Both the position numbers and the translations under genes were made by a program. The notes below the pieces were generated by a model. The model saw nothing but the letters and a program-made list of their open reading frames with translations. It had not been told where the DNA came from and made no database searches. From contig NZ_JABBFX010000001.1 of assembly GCF_012927085.1 (NCBI RefSeq), forward strand, positions 2,852,001 to 2,916,000: 64,000 nucleotides of DNA, in the 5' to 3' direction. Positions 8,398-16,010 of the stretch are shown piece after piece (the stretch's first letter is position 1; every line of letters begins with the position of its first letter). The stretch is from Ramlibacter agri. Lineage in GTDB: Bacteria > Pseudomonadota > Gammaproteobacteria > Burkholderiales > Burkholderiaceae_C.

Positions 8398-9177
8398 ATG
8401 GCCAGCCAGGACAAGATGCTCACCCTGCTCGACGCGTTCAGCGTCGACACCCCCGTTTGGTCGGCCGACGAACTCGCCGCCCGATTGGAACTTCCGCCTT
8501 CCACCTGTTACCGCTATTTGAAGTCGCTGCACCAGGCCGGCCTGCTGGCCCGCGTGGGCAGCGGCTCCTATGTGGTGGGCCCGCGCGTGCTGGCGCTGGA
8601 CCGCGTGTCGCGCGTGTCGGACCCCGTGTACAGCGTGGGCAGCACCGTGGTTGCCGCCTTGTCGAAGCGCACCGGCTACAGCGCGCTGCTGTCGGTGCTT
8701 TACAGCGACTCGGTGATGTGCGTGCAGCAGGTCGCCACCGAGGACGCGCCGCCCGACCTGTTCGGCCGCGGGCAGCAGCGTCCGCTGGTGGCGGGCGCCA
8801 CCGCCAACATCATCCTGGCGCACCTGCCGCCGCACCAGCTGCGCAGCGTGTTCGCCAAGCAGGGCGAGCGCATCGCCGCCGCCGGCCTGGGCGAGGACTG
8901 GGACACCTTGCGGGCCAGGCTGGCCGAGATCCGCGCGCAGGGCTGGAGCTTTTCGGCGGGTGAGTTCCGCGCGGGCATCGCGGGCCTGGCGGCGCCCCTC
9001 TTCAACAAGGACGGCGAGGTGCTGGGAAGCATCGCGCTGGCCACCTCCACCCAGTCCACCCGGCTGAAGGATTTCCAGGCGCTGGCGCCGGCCGTGATGA
9101 AGGCGGCCGCGGAAATCTCGCGGGGCATCGCCGAAAGCTCCGACGTCGTCGACCTGCCGGCGCGCGCCCTGGGCTAG
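8398..9177 (+). CDS. IclR family transcriptional regulator
   Basis: This 259-residue protein has an N-terminal winged helix-turn-helix (about 5-60, with ELAARLELPPSTCYRYLKSL) and a C-terminal IclR effector domain (from about 75, ending GSIALATSTQSTR). The start at 8398 is preferred because AGGAG lies ten bases upstream; the ATG at 8391 is out of frame. IclR proteins bind small carboxylates. The gene is immediately upstream of, and co-directional with, the aldolase/Bug/aconitase-like operon, whose promoter contains a perfect inverted repeat that is a plausible binding site. Confidence 0.9.
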   Translation: MASQDKMLTLLDAFSVDTPVWSADELAARLELPPSTCYRYLKSLHQAGLLARVGSGSYVVGPRVLALDRVSRVSDPVYSVGSTVVAALSKRTGYSALLSVLYSDSVMCVQQVATEDAPPDLFGRGQQRPLVAGATANIILAHLPPHQLRSVFAKQGERIAAAGLGEDWDTLRARLAEIRAQGWSFSAGEFRAGIAGLAAPLFNKDGEVLGSIALATSTQSTRLKDFQALAPAVMKAAAEISRGIAESSDVVDLPARALG

Positions 9178-9184
9178 CGCGGTT

Positions 9185-9221
9185 CCAGAAAAGTCTCCTA
9201 CAATATGAGAATCTTTTCTGG
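9185..9221. promoter_or_regulatory. Inverted repeat flanking a -10-like box before the aldolase gene
   Basis: CCAGAAAAG (9185-9193) and its exact reverse complement CTTTTCTGG (9213-9221) are separated by 19 bases that contain a -10-like TACAAT (9199-9204). The right arm ends six bases before the ATG at 9228. A repressor bound to both arms would cover the promoter and start site. The IclR regulator encoded just upstream is the obvious candidate, but binding is inferred. Confidence 0.6.
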
Positions 9222-9227
9222 AGCAGC

Positions 9228-10031
9228 ATGTCCCCCTCGCTCGACGAAATCCTCCGCAATGGCGTGAAGGAGAAGCTGGCCCGCGACGAAGTCGTGGCCT
9301 CGATGATGGTGCGCCTGGTGGGCGGCGTGGAGATCGCCCGCATCGCCAGGACGGCCGGCTTCGACACCTTCTACATCGACCTGGAGCACTGCTCCTTCTC
9401 GCTGGAGACCACCAGCCAGGTCTGCATGGCGGCGCTGGAAATGGGCATCCCCGCCTTCGTGCGCGTGCCGGCCAACCGGCCCGAGTACATCTCGCGCGTG
9501 CTCGATGGCGGCGCCGTCGGCGTGATCTGCCCGCACGTGCGCAGCGCGGAGCAGGCGCGCGAGGTGGTGCGCTACGCCCGCTTTGCGCCCCAAGGTGACC
9601 GCTCCGCCAACGGCGGCCTGCCGCACCTGCAGTACCGCAGCTTCCCCACGATGGAGGCCAACCTGGCGCTGAACCGCCAGACCATGGTGATCCTGATGAT
9701 GGAAGCCGTGGACGCGCTGGAGCAGGTGGAGGAGATCGCTGCCGTGGAAGGCGTCGACATGATGCTGGTGGGCACCAACGACCTGACGTCGGAGTGGGGC
9801 ATCCCCGGCCAGTACGACGACCCGCGCGTGGCTGCCGCCTACGAGCGCACCATCGCCGCCTGCCGCAGGAACGGCAAGCACGTGGGCATCGGGGGTCTCG
9901 CTTCCCGCCCCGACCTGGTGGAGAAGTTCGTGCGCATGGGCGCGCGGTTCGTTTCCACCGGCAACGACCTGGCCTTCCTGCAAAGCGCCGCCGCTGCCAA
10001 GGCCAAGGCCGTGCACGCGCTCAGCCGCTGA
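9228..10031 (+). CDS. HpcH/HpaI family aldolase
   Basis: The 267-residue protein is a class II, metal-dependent aldolase of the HpcH/HpaI family, which splits 4-hydroxy-2-oxo acids into pyruvate and an aldehyde or oxo acid. Predicted active-site features are DLEHC (51-55, His54), Arg79 in RVP, the metal ligands Glu159 in MMEAVD and Asp185 in GTNDL. It lacks the longer citrate-lyase beta-subunit architecture. It heads an operon with a Bug receptor and aconitase-type subunits, so it probably performs the final retro-aldol step for the imported acid. The exact substrate is unknown. Confidence 0.88.
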   Translation: MSPSLDEILRNGVKEKLARDEVVASMMVRLVGGVEIARIARTAGFDTFYIDLEHCSFSLETTSQVCMAALEMGIPAFVRVPANRPEYISRVLDGGAVGVICPHVRSAEQAREVVRYARFAPQGDRSANGGLPHLQYRSFPTMEANLALNRQTMVILMMEAVDALEQVEEIAAVEGVDMMLVGTNDLTSEWGIPGQYDDPRVAAAYERTIAACRRNGKHVGIGGLASRPDLVEKFVRMGARFVSTGNDLAFLQSAAAAKAKAVHALSR

Positions 10032-10053
10032 ATTTCAACCCAAGGAGAGAGAC

Positions 10054-11040
10054 ATGCAGTTCACCCGCCGCACCCTGGCGCGCGCCGCCGTGGCCGCCGC
10101 CGCCTTCGCCGCCCTTGCCGCGCCCGCTTTCGCGCAGGGCTATCCCGACAAGGTGGTCAAGATCGTGGTCGCCTTCACGCCGGGAGGCCCCACCGACGTG
10201 GTGGCGCGCATGGTGGCCCAGAAGCTGAGCGTCAAGTGGGGCCAGCAGGTGATCGTGGAGAACAAGCCGGGCGCCGCCGGCGTGATCGGTTCCGAGTACG
10301 TGGCCAAGGCGCCCGCCGACGGCTACACGCTGTTGATGGCCACGGCCGGCAACCTGACGGTAAACCAGCACCTGTACAAGCACCTGAAGTTCGACCCGGT
10401 CAAGGACTTCACGCCCATCGCGCAGACGGCTGGCGTCGACTTCGTGCTGGTGACGCAGGCGAATTCGCCCTTCAAGAACGTCAAGGACGTCATCGCTGCG
10501 GCCAAGGCCAAGCCGGACGCAGTGACCAGTGCCACTTCCGGCAACGGCGGTGCGCCGCACCTCGCCGCTGCGCTGTTCGAGGACGCCGCCAAGGTGGACC
10601 TGAGCCTGGTGCCGTACAAGGGCACGGCCGATGCGGTGAACGCCGTGCTGGCGGGCGAGACGCAGCTGGACTTCGATGCCGCCTCGCAGGTGGTGCCGCA
10701 GATCAAGGGCGGCAAGCTCAAGCCGCTGGCCGTCCTGGGCATCAAGCGCTCCGCGCTGCTGCCTGACGTGCCGACGATGGCGGAAGCCGGCCTGCCTGCG
10801 TACAAGTTCAGCAACTGGTTCGGCCTGGTGGGCCCGGCCCACATGCCCAAGCAGGTGACGGACAAGCTGCAGAAGGACGTGGCCGAAGTGCTGAAGGACT
10901 CCGAGATCCTGGCCCGTTACCAGATCCTGGGCCTGCAGGCACCGACAGCCGTCACGCCGGCCGCCTTCGCGAAGCTGATCCAGGCCGACGCCGACAAGTG
11001 GGCCGCCACCATCCAGGCGGCGCACATCGTCGCGGAATAA
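10054..11040 (+). CDS. Bug-family (TctC-like) periplasmic carboxylate receptor
   Basis: This 328-residue receptor has a signal peptide with a twin-arginine-like start (TRRTLARA) and cleavage after AFAQ near residue 28, followed by the family motif YPDKVVKIVVAFTPGGPTD. It should bind a carboxylate in the periplasm. AAGGAGAG precedes the ATG. It lies between an aldolase and an aconitase-type hydro-lyase pair in one transcription unit, so the ligand is probably the substrate of those enzymes. No TctA or TctB membrane genes accompany it. Confidence 0.92.
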   Translation: MQFTRRTLARAAVAAAAFAALAAPAFAQGYPDKVVKIVVAFTPGGPTDVVARMVAQKLSVKWGQQVIVENKPGAAGVIGSEYVAKAPADGYTLLMATAGNLTVNQHLYKHLKFDPVKDFTPIAQTAGVDFVLVTQANSPFKNVKDVIAAAKAKPDAVTSATSGNGGAPHLAAALFEDAAKVDLSLVPYKGTADAVNAVLAGETQLDFDAASQVVPQIKGGKLKPLAVLGIKRSALLPDVPTMAEAGLPAYKFSNWFGLVGPAHMPKQVTDKLQKDVAEVLKDSEILARYQILGLQAPTAVTPAAFAKLIQADADKWAATIQAAHIVAE

Positions 11041-11050
11041 GGAGTCCCGC

Positions 11051-12334
11051 ATGGGCATGACCATCACGGAGAAGATCCTGGCCCGCGCGGCGGGGCTGGC
11101 CGCGGTCCAACCGGGCCAGTTCCTGGACTGCAAGGTGGACCAGGTGGCGAGCATGGACCTGCAGGGCAAGCTGGTGTTCAACACGCTGGGCAAGCTCGGG
11201 TCGGAGCAGCTGTTCGATCCGGCCCGCGTGGCGTTGACGCTGGACCACCAGAGCCCGGCGCAGACGGTGGCCATCGCCGACGTGCATGCGGCCATCCGCG
11301 TGGCGGCGAAGAAGTTCGAGGTGAAGAACCTGTTCGACGTCGGCAGCGGCATCATGCACGTGGTCATGCCCGAGCGCGGCCTGGTGCTGCCGGGCGAGCT
11401 GGTCATCATGAACGAGTCGCACACGCCCACCGGCGGCGCCATGGGCGCGGTCGTGATAGGCGTGGGGCAGACCGATGCGGCCGTGGCCGCGGCGCTGGGC
11501 GAGATCTGGCTGGTGGTGCCGGCCACGATCCGCGTCAACCTGCGTGGCGCGCTGCGCGATGGCGTCACGACCAAGGACGTCGCGCTGCACCTGATGAAGC
11601 TGCTGGGCTACGAGCGCAAGGCGATCTACAAGACCATCGAGATCGGCGGTCCCGGTGTCGCGGCGCTGTCCATGGACGCGCGCTTCACCATCACCAACTA
11701 CTGCTCCGACATGGGCGCCAAGTCGGCGATCTTCGAGCCGGATGCGGTGACCCTGGCCTATGCGAATGCGCGCAAGCAGCGCGAGTTCACGCCGGTGAGC
11801 AGTGACGCCGATGCGAAGTACGAAGAAGTGATCGAGGTCGACCTGGCCGCGCTGGAGCCGCTGCTGGCTTGCCCGCACGCGCTGGACAACATCCACAGCG
11901 TAGCCTCGCAGGCCGGCAAGGCCATCAACGAAGCCTTCATCGGCACCTGCACCAACGGCCGCTTCGAGGACCTGGAAGCGGCCGCGCGCATCGTCGCCGG
12001 CCGCCAGGTGGCGCCGGGCGTGCGCTTCGTCGTCGTGCCGGCTTCGCGCGAGGTGTACCAGCGCGCGCTGGCCGCGGGCCACGTGGCCACGCTGGCGGAG
12101 GCGGGGGCGCTGATCTTCCCGCCCGGTTGCGGGCCCTGCATGGGCGAGCACAGCGGCGTGCTGGGCGCCGGCGAGGTGGCCATCAGCTCCGGCAACCGCA
12201 ACATGAAGGGCCGCATGGGCAGCCCCGATTCCTTCGTCTACCTGGGCTCGCCGCAGACGGTGGCGGCCTCGGCGGTGCAGGGCGTCATCACCGACCCGCG
12301 CACGCTGGAACCCGTGGAGGCTGCACATGCCTGA
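11051..12334 (+). CDS. Aconitase-superfamily dehydratase, large subunit (LeuC-like)
   Basis: The 427-residue protein resembles the large subunit of 3-isopropylmalate dehydratase, homoaconitase or dimethylmalate dehydratase. Three cysteines for a [4Fe-4S] cluster are visible: Cys300 in GTCTNGR and Cys360/Cys363 in PPGCGPCMG. An Asp-His pair lies at 65-66. The enzyme would interconvert 2-hydroxy and 3-hydroxy acids through an unsaturated intermediate together with the small subunit, whose start codon overlaps this gene's end by eight bases. GGAG lies seven bases before the ATG. The catabolic neighbours argue against leucine biosynthesis. Confidence 0.87.
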   Translation: MGMTITEKILARAAGLAAVQPGQFLDCKVDQVASMDLQGKLVFNTLGKLGSEQLFDPARVALTLDHQSPAQTVAIADVHAAIRVAAKKFEVKNLFDVGSGIMHVVMPERGLVLPGELVIMNESHTPTGGAMGAVVIGVGQTDAAVAAALGEIWLVVPATIRVNLRGALRDGVTTKDVALHLMKLLGYERKAIYKTIEIGGPGVAALSMDARFTITNYCSDMGAKSAIFEPDAVTLAYANARKQREFTPVSSDADAKYEEVIEVDLAALEPLLACPHALDNIHSVASQAGKAINEAFIGTCTNGRFEDLEAAARIVAGRQVAPGVRFVVVPASREVYQRALAAGHVATLAEAGALIFPPGCGPCMGEHSGVLGAGEVAISSGNRNMKGRMGSPDSFVYLGSPQTVAASAVQGVITDPRTLEPVEAAHA

Positions 12335-12863
12335 GAAATTGATCCGCGCCGGCGCCTACCGCGTCGGCGACGACGTGAAGGCGCTGGAGATCATGCCCAC
12401 GCGCTTCAAGAGCTCCAACGCGCTGTCGGACGCGGAACTGGCCAAGGCGGCGTTTGCCGACCTCGACCCGGCGTTCTCCGCCAAGGCCTTGGCCGGCGAG
12501 TACGGCATCGTCGTGGCCGGCGTCAACTTCGGCGGCGGCGGCAAGACCGTGGAAGGACCTGTGTTCGCGCTGCGCGGCGCGGGCATCCAGCTGGTCATCG
12601 CCGACGGCTTTGCCCGCTACTTCCTGCGCAACGCCATCAACAACGGCTTCGCCATCCTCGTGTGCGAAGGCATCTCGCAGGCCGTGCAGACAGGGCAGGC
12701 GCTGAGCGTCGACCTGGCGGCCGGGCGCATCACCAACGAAGCGACGGGCCAGGTGTTGCAGGCCACGCCGCTTTCGCCCACGGCGCTGGAGATCCTGGCG
12801 GCGGGCGGGCTGGTTCCGTATGCGCAGCGCAAGCTGGCGCAAAGGGCTGCGGCGGCGGCCTGA
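12327..12863 (+). CDS. Aconitase-superfamily dehydratase, small subunit (LeuD-like, altered active-site loop)
   Basis: The 178-residue protein aligns with LeuD-type swivelling domains over VAGVNFGGGG and DGFARYFLRNAINNG. In the family the loop after NFG reads CGSSREHAP, in which Ser-Ser-Arg supplies the catalytic base and a carboxylate-binding arginine. Here the loop reads GGGKTVEGP (70-78), so Ser-Ser-Arg is replaced by Gly-Lys-Thr at 72-74. The reading frame is intact and translationally coupled to the large subunit, so it is not a simple pseudogene. It may use a different substrate or chemistry. A desulfhydrase-like gene follows after 20 bases. Confidence 0.82.
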   Translation: MPEKLIRAGAYRVGDDVKALEIMPTRFKSSNALSDAELAKAAFADLDPAFSAKALAGEYGIVVAGVNFGGGGKTVEGPVFALRGAGIQLVIADGFARYFLRNAINNGFAILVCEGISQAVQTGQALSVDLAAGRITNEATGQVLQATPLSPTALEILAAGGLVPYAQRKLAQRAAAAA

Positions 12864-12883
12864 TCCCGCTAACATCGCGCTCC

Positions 12884-13924
12884 ATGGACCTCTCCCGCTT
12901 CCCTCGCCGTCGCTACACGCCCTTCGCCACCCCGCTGGAATTCCTGCCGAACTTCACGCAGGCGCTGGCCGCTTCGTGCCCCGGCGGCAAGGGGCCGCGC
13001 ATGTGGATCAAGCGCGACGACATGCTGGGCCTGTTCCCCGGCGGCAACAAGACGCGCAAGCTCGAGTTCCTGGTGGCTGACGCGCTGGCGCAGGGCGCCG
13101 ACACGCTGGTGACCTGCGGCGCGCCGCAGTCCAACCACTGCCGCATCACGCTCGCCGCCGCCGTGAAGGAGGGCCTGAAGTGCCGCTTCGTCATCGAGGA
13201 GCGGGTCAAGGACAGCTACGACGTGCACGCCAGCGGCAACAACTTCATGTTCCGCCTCATGGGCGTGGAAGCGATCACCGTGGTGCCGGGCGGCAGCAAC
13301 ATGGCCGAGGCCATGCAGAAGGTGGCCGACGAGGTGGCGAAGCTGGGTCGCAAGGCCTACATCATCCCCGGCGGCGGCTCCAACGCCATCGGCGGCCTGG
13401 GCTACGTGGCCTGCGCACAGGAACTGCAGCAGCAGTTCTTCGACGAAGATGTGAAGATCGACCGCATCGTCGTCGGCTCGGGCAGCTCGGGCACGCACGG
13501 CGGCCTGGTGGCCGGCTTCCTGGGCAACAACATCCGCATCCCCATCACCGGCATCGGCGTCAGCCGCGACCCGGCCGACCAGGCGCCGCTGGTCCTGAAG
13601 GAAGCGCAGGCCGTGCTGGACCTGCTGGGCGTGAACCTGAAGGTGAAACCCGAGGACGTGAGCTGCGTCGGCGGCTTCTGGCAGCCGAAGTACTCGGTGC
13701 CCAACGAGCGCATGGTCGAAGCCGTGCAGATGCTGGCGCGCACCGAAGGCATCCCGCTCGACCCGGTCTACACCGGCAAGATCATGGCCGGCCTGATCGG
13801 CCTGGCCCGCGAAGGCGTATTCAAGCCGGACGAGAACGTGCTGTTCCTGCACACTGGCGGCCTGCCGTCGCTGCATGCCTACGAGGGCGTGGTGCTGGGC
13901 GAGGGGAAGGATCTGGCGCCCTGA
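12884..13924 (+). CDS. PLP-dependent D-cysteine desulfhydrase / L-cysteate sulfo-lyase-like protein
   Basis: The 346-residue protein is a fold-type II PLP enzyme of the ACC deaminase/D-cysteine desulfhydrase group. The Schiff-base lysine is Lys56 in GGNKTRKLEFL, with the cofactor-contacting CGAPQSNH at 78-85 and a phosphate-binding GSGSSGTHGG. Relatives release sulfide from D-cysteine, sulfite from L-cysteate (CuyA), or ammonia from ACC; sequence alone does not decide between them. The ATG at 12884 gives an N terminus matching the family (FPRRRYTPFATPLEFLP). It is the last gene of the IclR-linked operon and is followed by a strong hairpin. Confidence 0.85.
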   Translation: MDLSRFPRRRYTPFATPLEFLPNFTQALAASCPGGKGPRMWIKRDDMLGLFPGGNKTRKLEFLVADALAQGADTLVTCGAPQSNHCRITLAAAVKEGLKCRFVIEERVKDSYDVHASGNNFMFRLMGVEAITVVPGGSNMAEAMQKVADEVAKLGRKAYIIPGGGSNAIGGLGYVACAQELQQQFFDEDVKIDRIVVGSGSSGTHGGLVAGFLGNNIRIPITGIGVSRDPADQAPLVLKEAQAVLDLLGVNLKVKPEDVSCVGGFWQPKYSVPNERMVEAVQMLARTEGIPLDPVYTGKIMAGLIGLAREGVFKPDENVLFLHTGGLPSLHAYEGVVLGEGKDLAP

Positions 13925-13930
13925 CGACGC

Positions 13931-13953
13931 GGTGCGCAGCGGAGCTGCGCACC
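13931..13953. terminator. Perfect 10-bp hairpin between convergent genes
   Basis: GGTGCGCAGC (13931-13940), loop GGA, and GCTGCGCACC (13944-13953) form a perfect stem seven bases after the desulfhydrase stop and just before the convergent Bug gene end. There is no T-run, so it may act as a bidirectional barrier or be a dispersed palindromic repeat rather than a classical intrinsic terminator. Confidence 0.5.
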
Positions 13954-13966
13954 CTACATGACTGCG

Positions 13967-14935
13967 TCACTCTGCCGTGATGTTGTTCGCCTTGATCAGC
14001 GCGCCGTACTTGGCGAGCTGAGCGCGCGTCGCGGCGCCCAGTTCTTCCGGCGTCGTGCCGCGCGGCGTCAGGCCCTGCGCTGCGAGCTTCTCGCGCACCT
14101 CGGGGTCGGCCAGCGCCTTCTGCACTTCGGCGGCGAGCTTGTGCACGATGTCCTTCGGCGTGCCGGCCGGAGCCATCATCGTGAACCAGGAGTTGAACTC
14201 GAAGCCCGGCATGCCCGACTCGGACACGGTCGGCACGTCGGGGAACTGCGGCATGCGCTTGGGCGTGGTCACGCCGATCAGCCGCACCTTGTTCGCCTTG
14301 ATCAGCGAGGTGACGGTGGCGAGACCCTGGAAGGCCGCGTCGACTTCCTTGCCGGCCACGCCCATCGCCGCCTGCGTCGCGCCCTTGTAGGGCACATGCT
14401 TCATGTTCAGGCCGGCCTGCGAGGCGAACAGCGCCATCGCGATGTGCTGCGGGCTGCCGTTGCCGCCCGAGCCGTAGTTCAACACGCCCGGCTGCTTCTT
14501 CGCGAGCGCGATCAGGTCGGCCGCGGTCTTCTCCGGCGCATCGGCTGGCACCACCAGGCCCCATTCGACGGTGGCCACCAGCGACACCGGCTCGAAGTCC
14601 TTCAGGATGTCCCAGGGCATCTTCGGCGTCATGTTCGGCACCATGGTCATGATGCTGTCGTTGAAGCCGCCGATGGTGTAGCCGTCCGGCGCCGCCTTGG
14701 CCACGTTGCCGGCGCCGATGAGGCCGGCCGCGCCAGGCTGGTTCTCGATGACGATGGCCTGCCCGAGGTTGCGGCCCATCTTGTCGGCGACGATGCGCGC
14801 CGCCGCGTCCACCGCGCTGCCGGCGGCCAGCGGCACGATCATGCGGATCGTCTTGTTCGGGTAGTTCGCTTGCGCCTGGGCGAGGCCGGCGGAACACAGC
14901 AGCGCGAGCAGCGCCAGGCGGCGGGGGATCTTCAT
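13967..14935 (-). CDS. Bug-family (TctC-like) periplasmic carboxylate receptor
   Basis: The third Bug receptor of the window has 322 residues, with a signal peptide at about 1-22 ending AQA and the motif YPNKTIRMIVPLAAGSAVD. The ATG at 14935 is preceded by GGAGA and gives a normal signal peptide; longer in-frame extensions would run into the upstream gene. It is the last gene of a minus-strand operon with an Ldh2-type dehydrogenase and an Asp/Glu-racemase-like gene, so the ligand may be a hydroxy- or unsaturated dicarboxylate. No TctA/TctB genes are nearby. Confidence 0.92.
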   Translation of the reverse strand: MKIPRRLALLALLCSAGLAQAQANYPNKTIRMIVPLAAGSAVDAAARIVADKMGRNLGQAIVIENQPGAAGLIGAGNVAKAAPDGYTIGGFNDSIMTMVPNMTPKMPWDILKDFEPVSLVATVEWGLVVPADAPEKTAADLIALAKKQPGVLNYGSGGNGSPQHIAMALFASQAGLNMKHVPYKGATQAAMGVAGKEVDAAFQGLATVTSLIKANKVRLIGVTTPKRMPQFPDVPTVSESGMPGFEFNSWFTMMAPAGTPKDIVHKLAAEVQKALADPEVREKLAAQGLTPRGTTPEELGAATRAQLAKYGALIKANNITAE

Positions 14936-14948
14936 CTTGGTCTCCGTT

Positions 14949-16010
14949 TTATTCCGTGTCTTGCAGCAGGGGGATGCCCAGGTCGCGCGCGAAAGCATCG
15001 AGTTGCGTGTGCAGCGCGGCGGGCAGTTCGAGGCCGAAGCGCTCGTTGTCCAGGCGCTTGGCGTGGCTCTGTTCGCCGGGCAGCCAGATGCGGTCCACGC
15101 CCGGCATGCGCGCGCTGCCGCGCATTTCGCGCACCAGCTTGTCGACGCGCGCCTTGAACTCGTCGAGGTCGCCGAAGGCATCGGGGTCGATGGCGACGAT
15201 CGCCTGGCCCGTGTTGGTGACGCTGACGTCGTCGTGGTTGAAGTCGATCGTCTCGCTGCCCATCGCCGCGCCGTTCAACGTGCCGGCCAGGATGCCCACC
15301 ACCAGCGCCAGGCCGTAGCCCTTGTAGCCGCCGATGGGCATGAGGAAGCCTTCCTCGGAGCGCTTGGGGTCGGTCAGCGGCTGGCCCTGGCGGTCGATCA
15401 TCCAGCCCACGGGCATCTGCTCGCCGCGCTGCGCCTTGGCCTTCACCTTGCCGTAGGCGGCGACGGTGGTGGCCATGTCCAGCACCACCGGCGGTTCCTC
15501 GCCGGCCGGCACGGCCACGGCGATCGGGTTGGTGGACAGCAGCATGTCCAACCCGCCCCAGGGCGGCAGGTGGTTGGCGTTGCCGACGGCGAAGTACATG
15601 CCGACCATGTCCTGTGCCTGCGCCATGCGCGCATACAGTGAGGCCGGGCCGGCATGGTTGGACAGGCGTGCGCCCACCCAGGCGATGCCGCACTGGCGCG
15701 CCTTGGCGATGGCGATCTCGGCCGCCTTCTTCATCACCAGGTGGCCCATGCCGTTGTCGCCGTCGATCAAGGCCATGGCGGCCTTTTCCTTGACGACGCG
15801 GATGTCGGGCTTCAGGTTGATGCCGCCAGCCTTGATCCGGCGCGCGTAGGGCAGCAGGCGGATGACGCCGTGGCCGTCGGAGCCCTGCACCTCGGCTTCG
15901 GTCATGAGCGCGGCGACGGTGGCCGCGTGGTCGGAGCGCATGCCGAGGCGCTCCATGGCGGTGGTGACGAAGCGCCGCAATTGCGCGGCGGGGATCCGGG
16001 CTTCAGCCAT
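14949..16010 (-). CDS. Ldh2-type (malate/L-lactate/sulfolactate) dehydrogenase
   Basis: The 353-residue protein belongs to the Ldh2/ComC/YlbC NAD(P)-dependent dehydrogenase family, which is unrelated to classical lactate dehydrogenase. The catalytic histidine is expected in SDGHGVIR (44-51, His47). Later segments such as DGDNGMGH and GGYKGYGLALVVG are family-typical. Members oxidise malate, lactate, ureidoglycolate, sulfolactate or reduce cyclic imines. Its start overlaps the end of the racemase-like gene by eight bases. Thirteen bases separate it from the Bug receptor gene, so import and oxidation of a 2-hydroxy acid is the likely theme. Confidence 0.88.
   Translation of the reverse strand: MAEARIPAAQLRRFVTTAMERLGMRSDHAATVAALMTEAEVQGSDGHGVIRLLPYARRIKAGGINLKPDIRVVKEKAAMALIDGDNGMGHLVMKKAAEIAIAKARQCGIAWVGARLSNHAGPASLYARMAQAQDMVGMYFAVGNANHLPPWGGLDMLLSTNPIAVAVPAGEEPPVVLDMATTVAAYGKVKAKAQRGEQMPVGWMIDRQGQPLTDPKRSEEGFLMPIGGYKGYGLALVVGILAGTLNGAAMGSETIDFNHDDVSVTNTGQAIVAIDPDAFGDLDEFKARVDKLVREMRGSARMPGVDRIWLPGEQSHAKRLDNERFGLELPAALHTQLDAFARDLGIPLLQDTE

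Noticed and set aside
12327..12863. The aconitase-type small subunit as a pseudogene because its catalytic loop is altered.
   Set aside because: The frame is intact, the rest of the domain is conserved and the start is coupled to a large subunit with all cluster cysteines.
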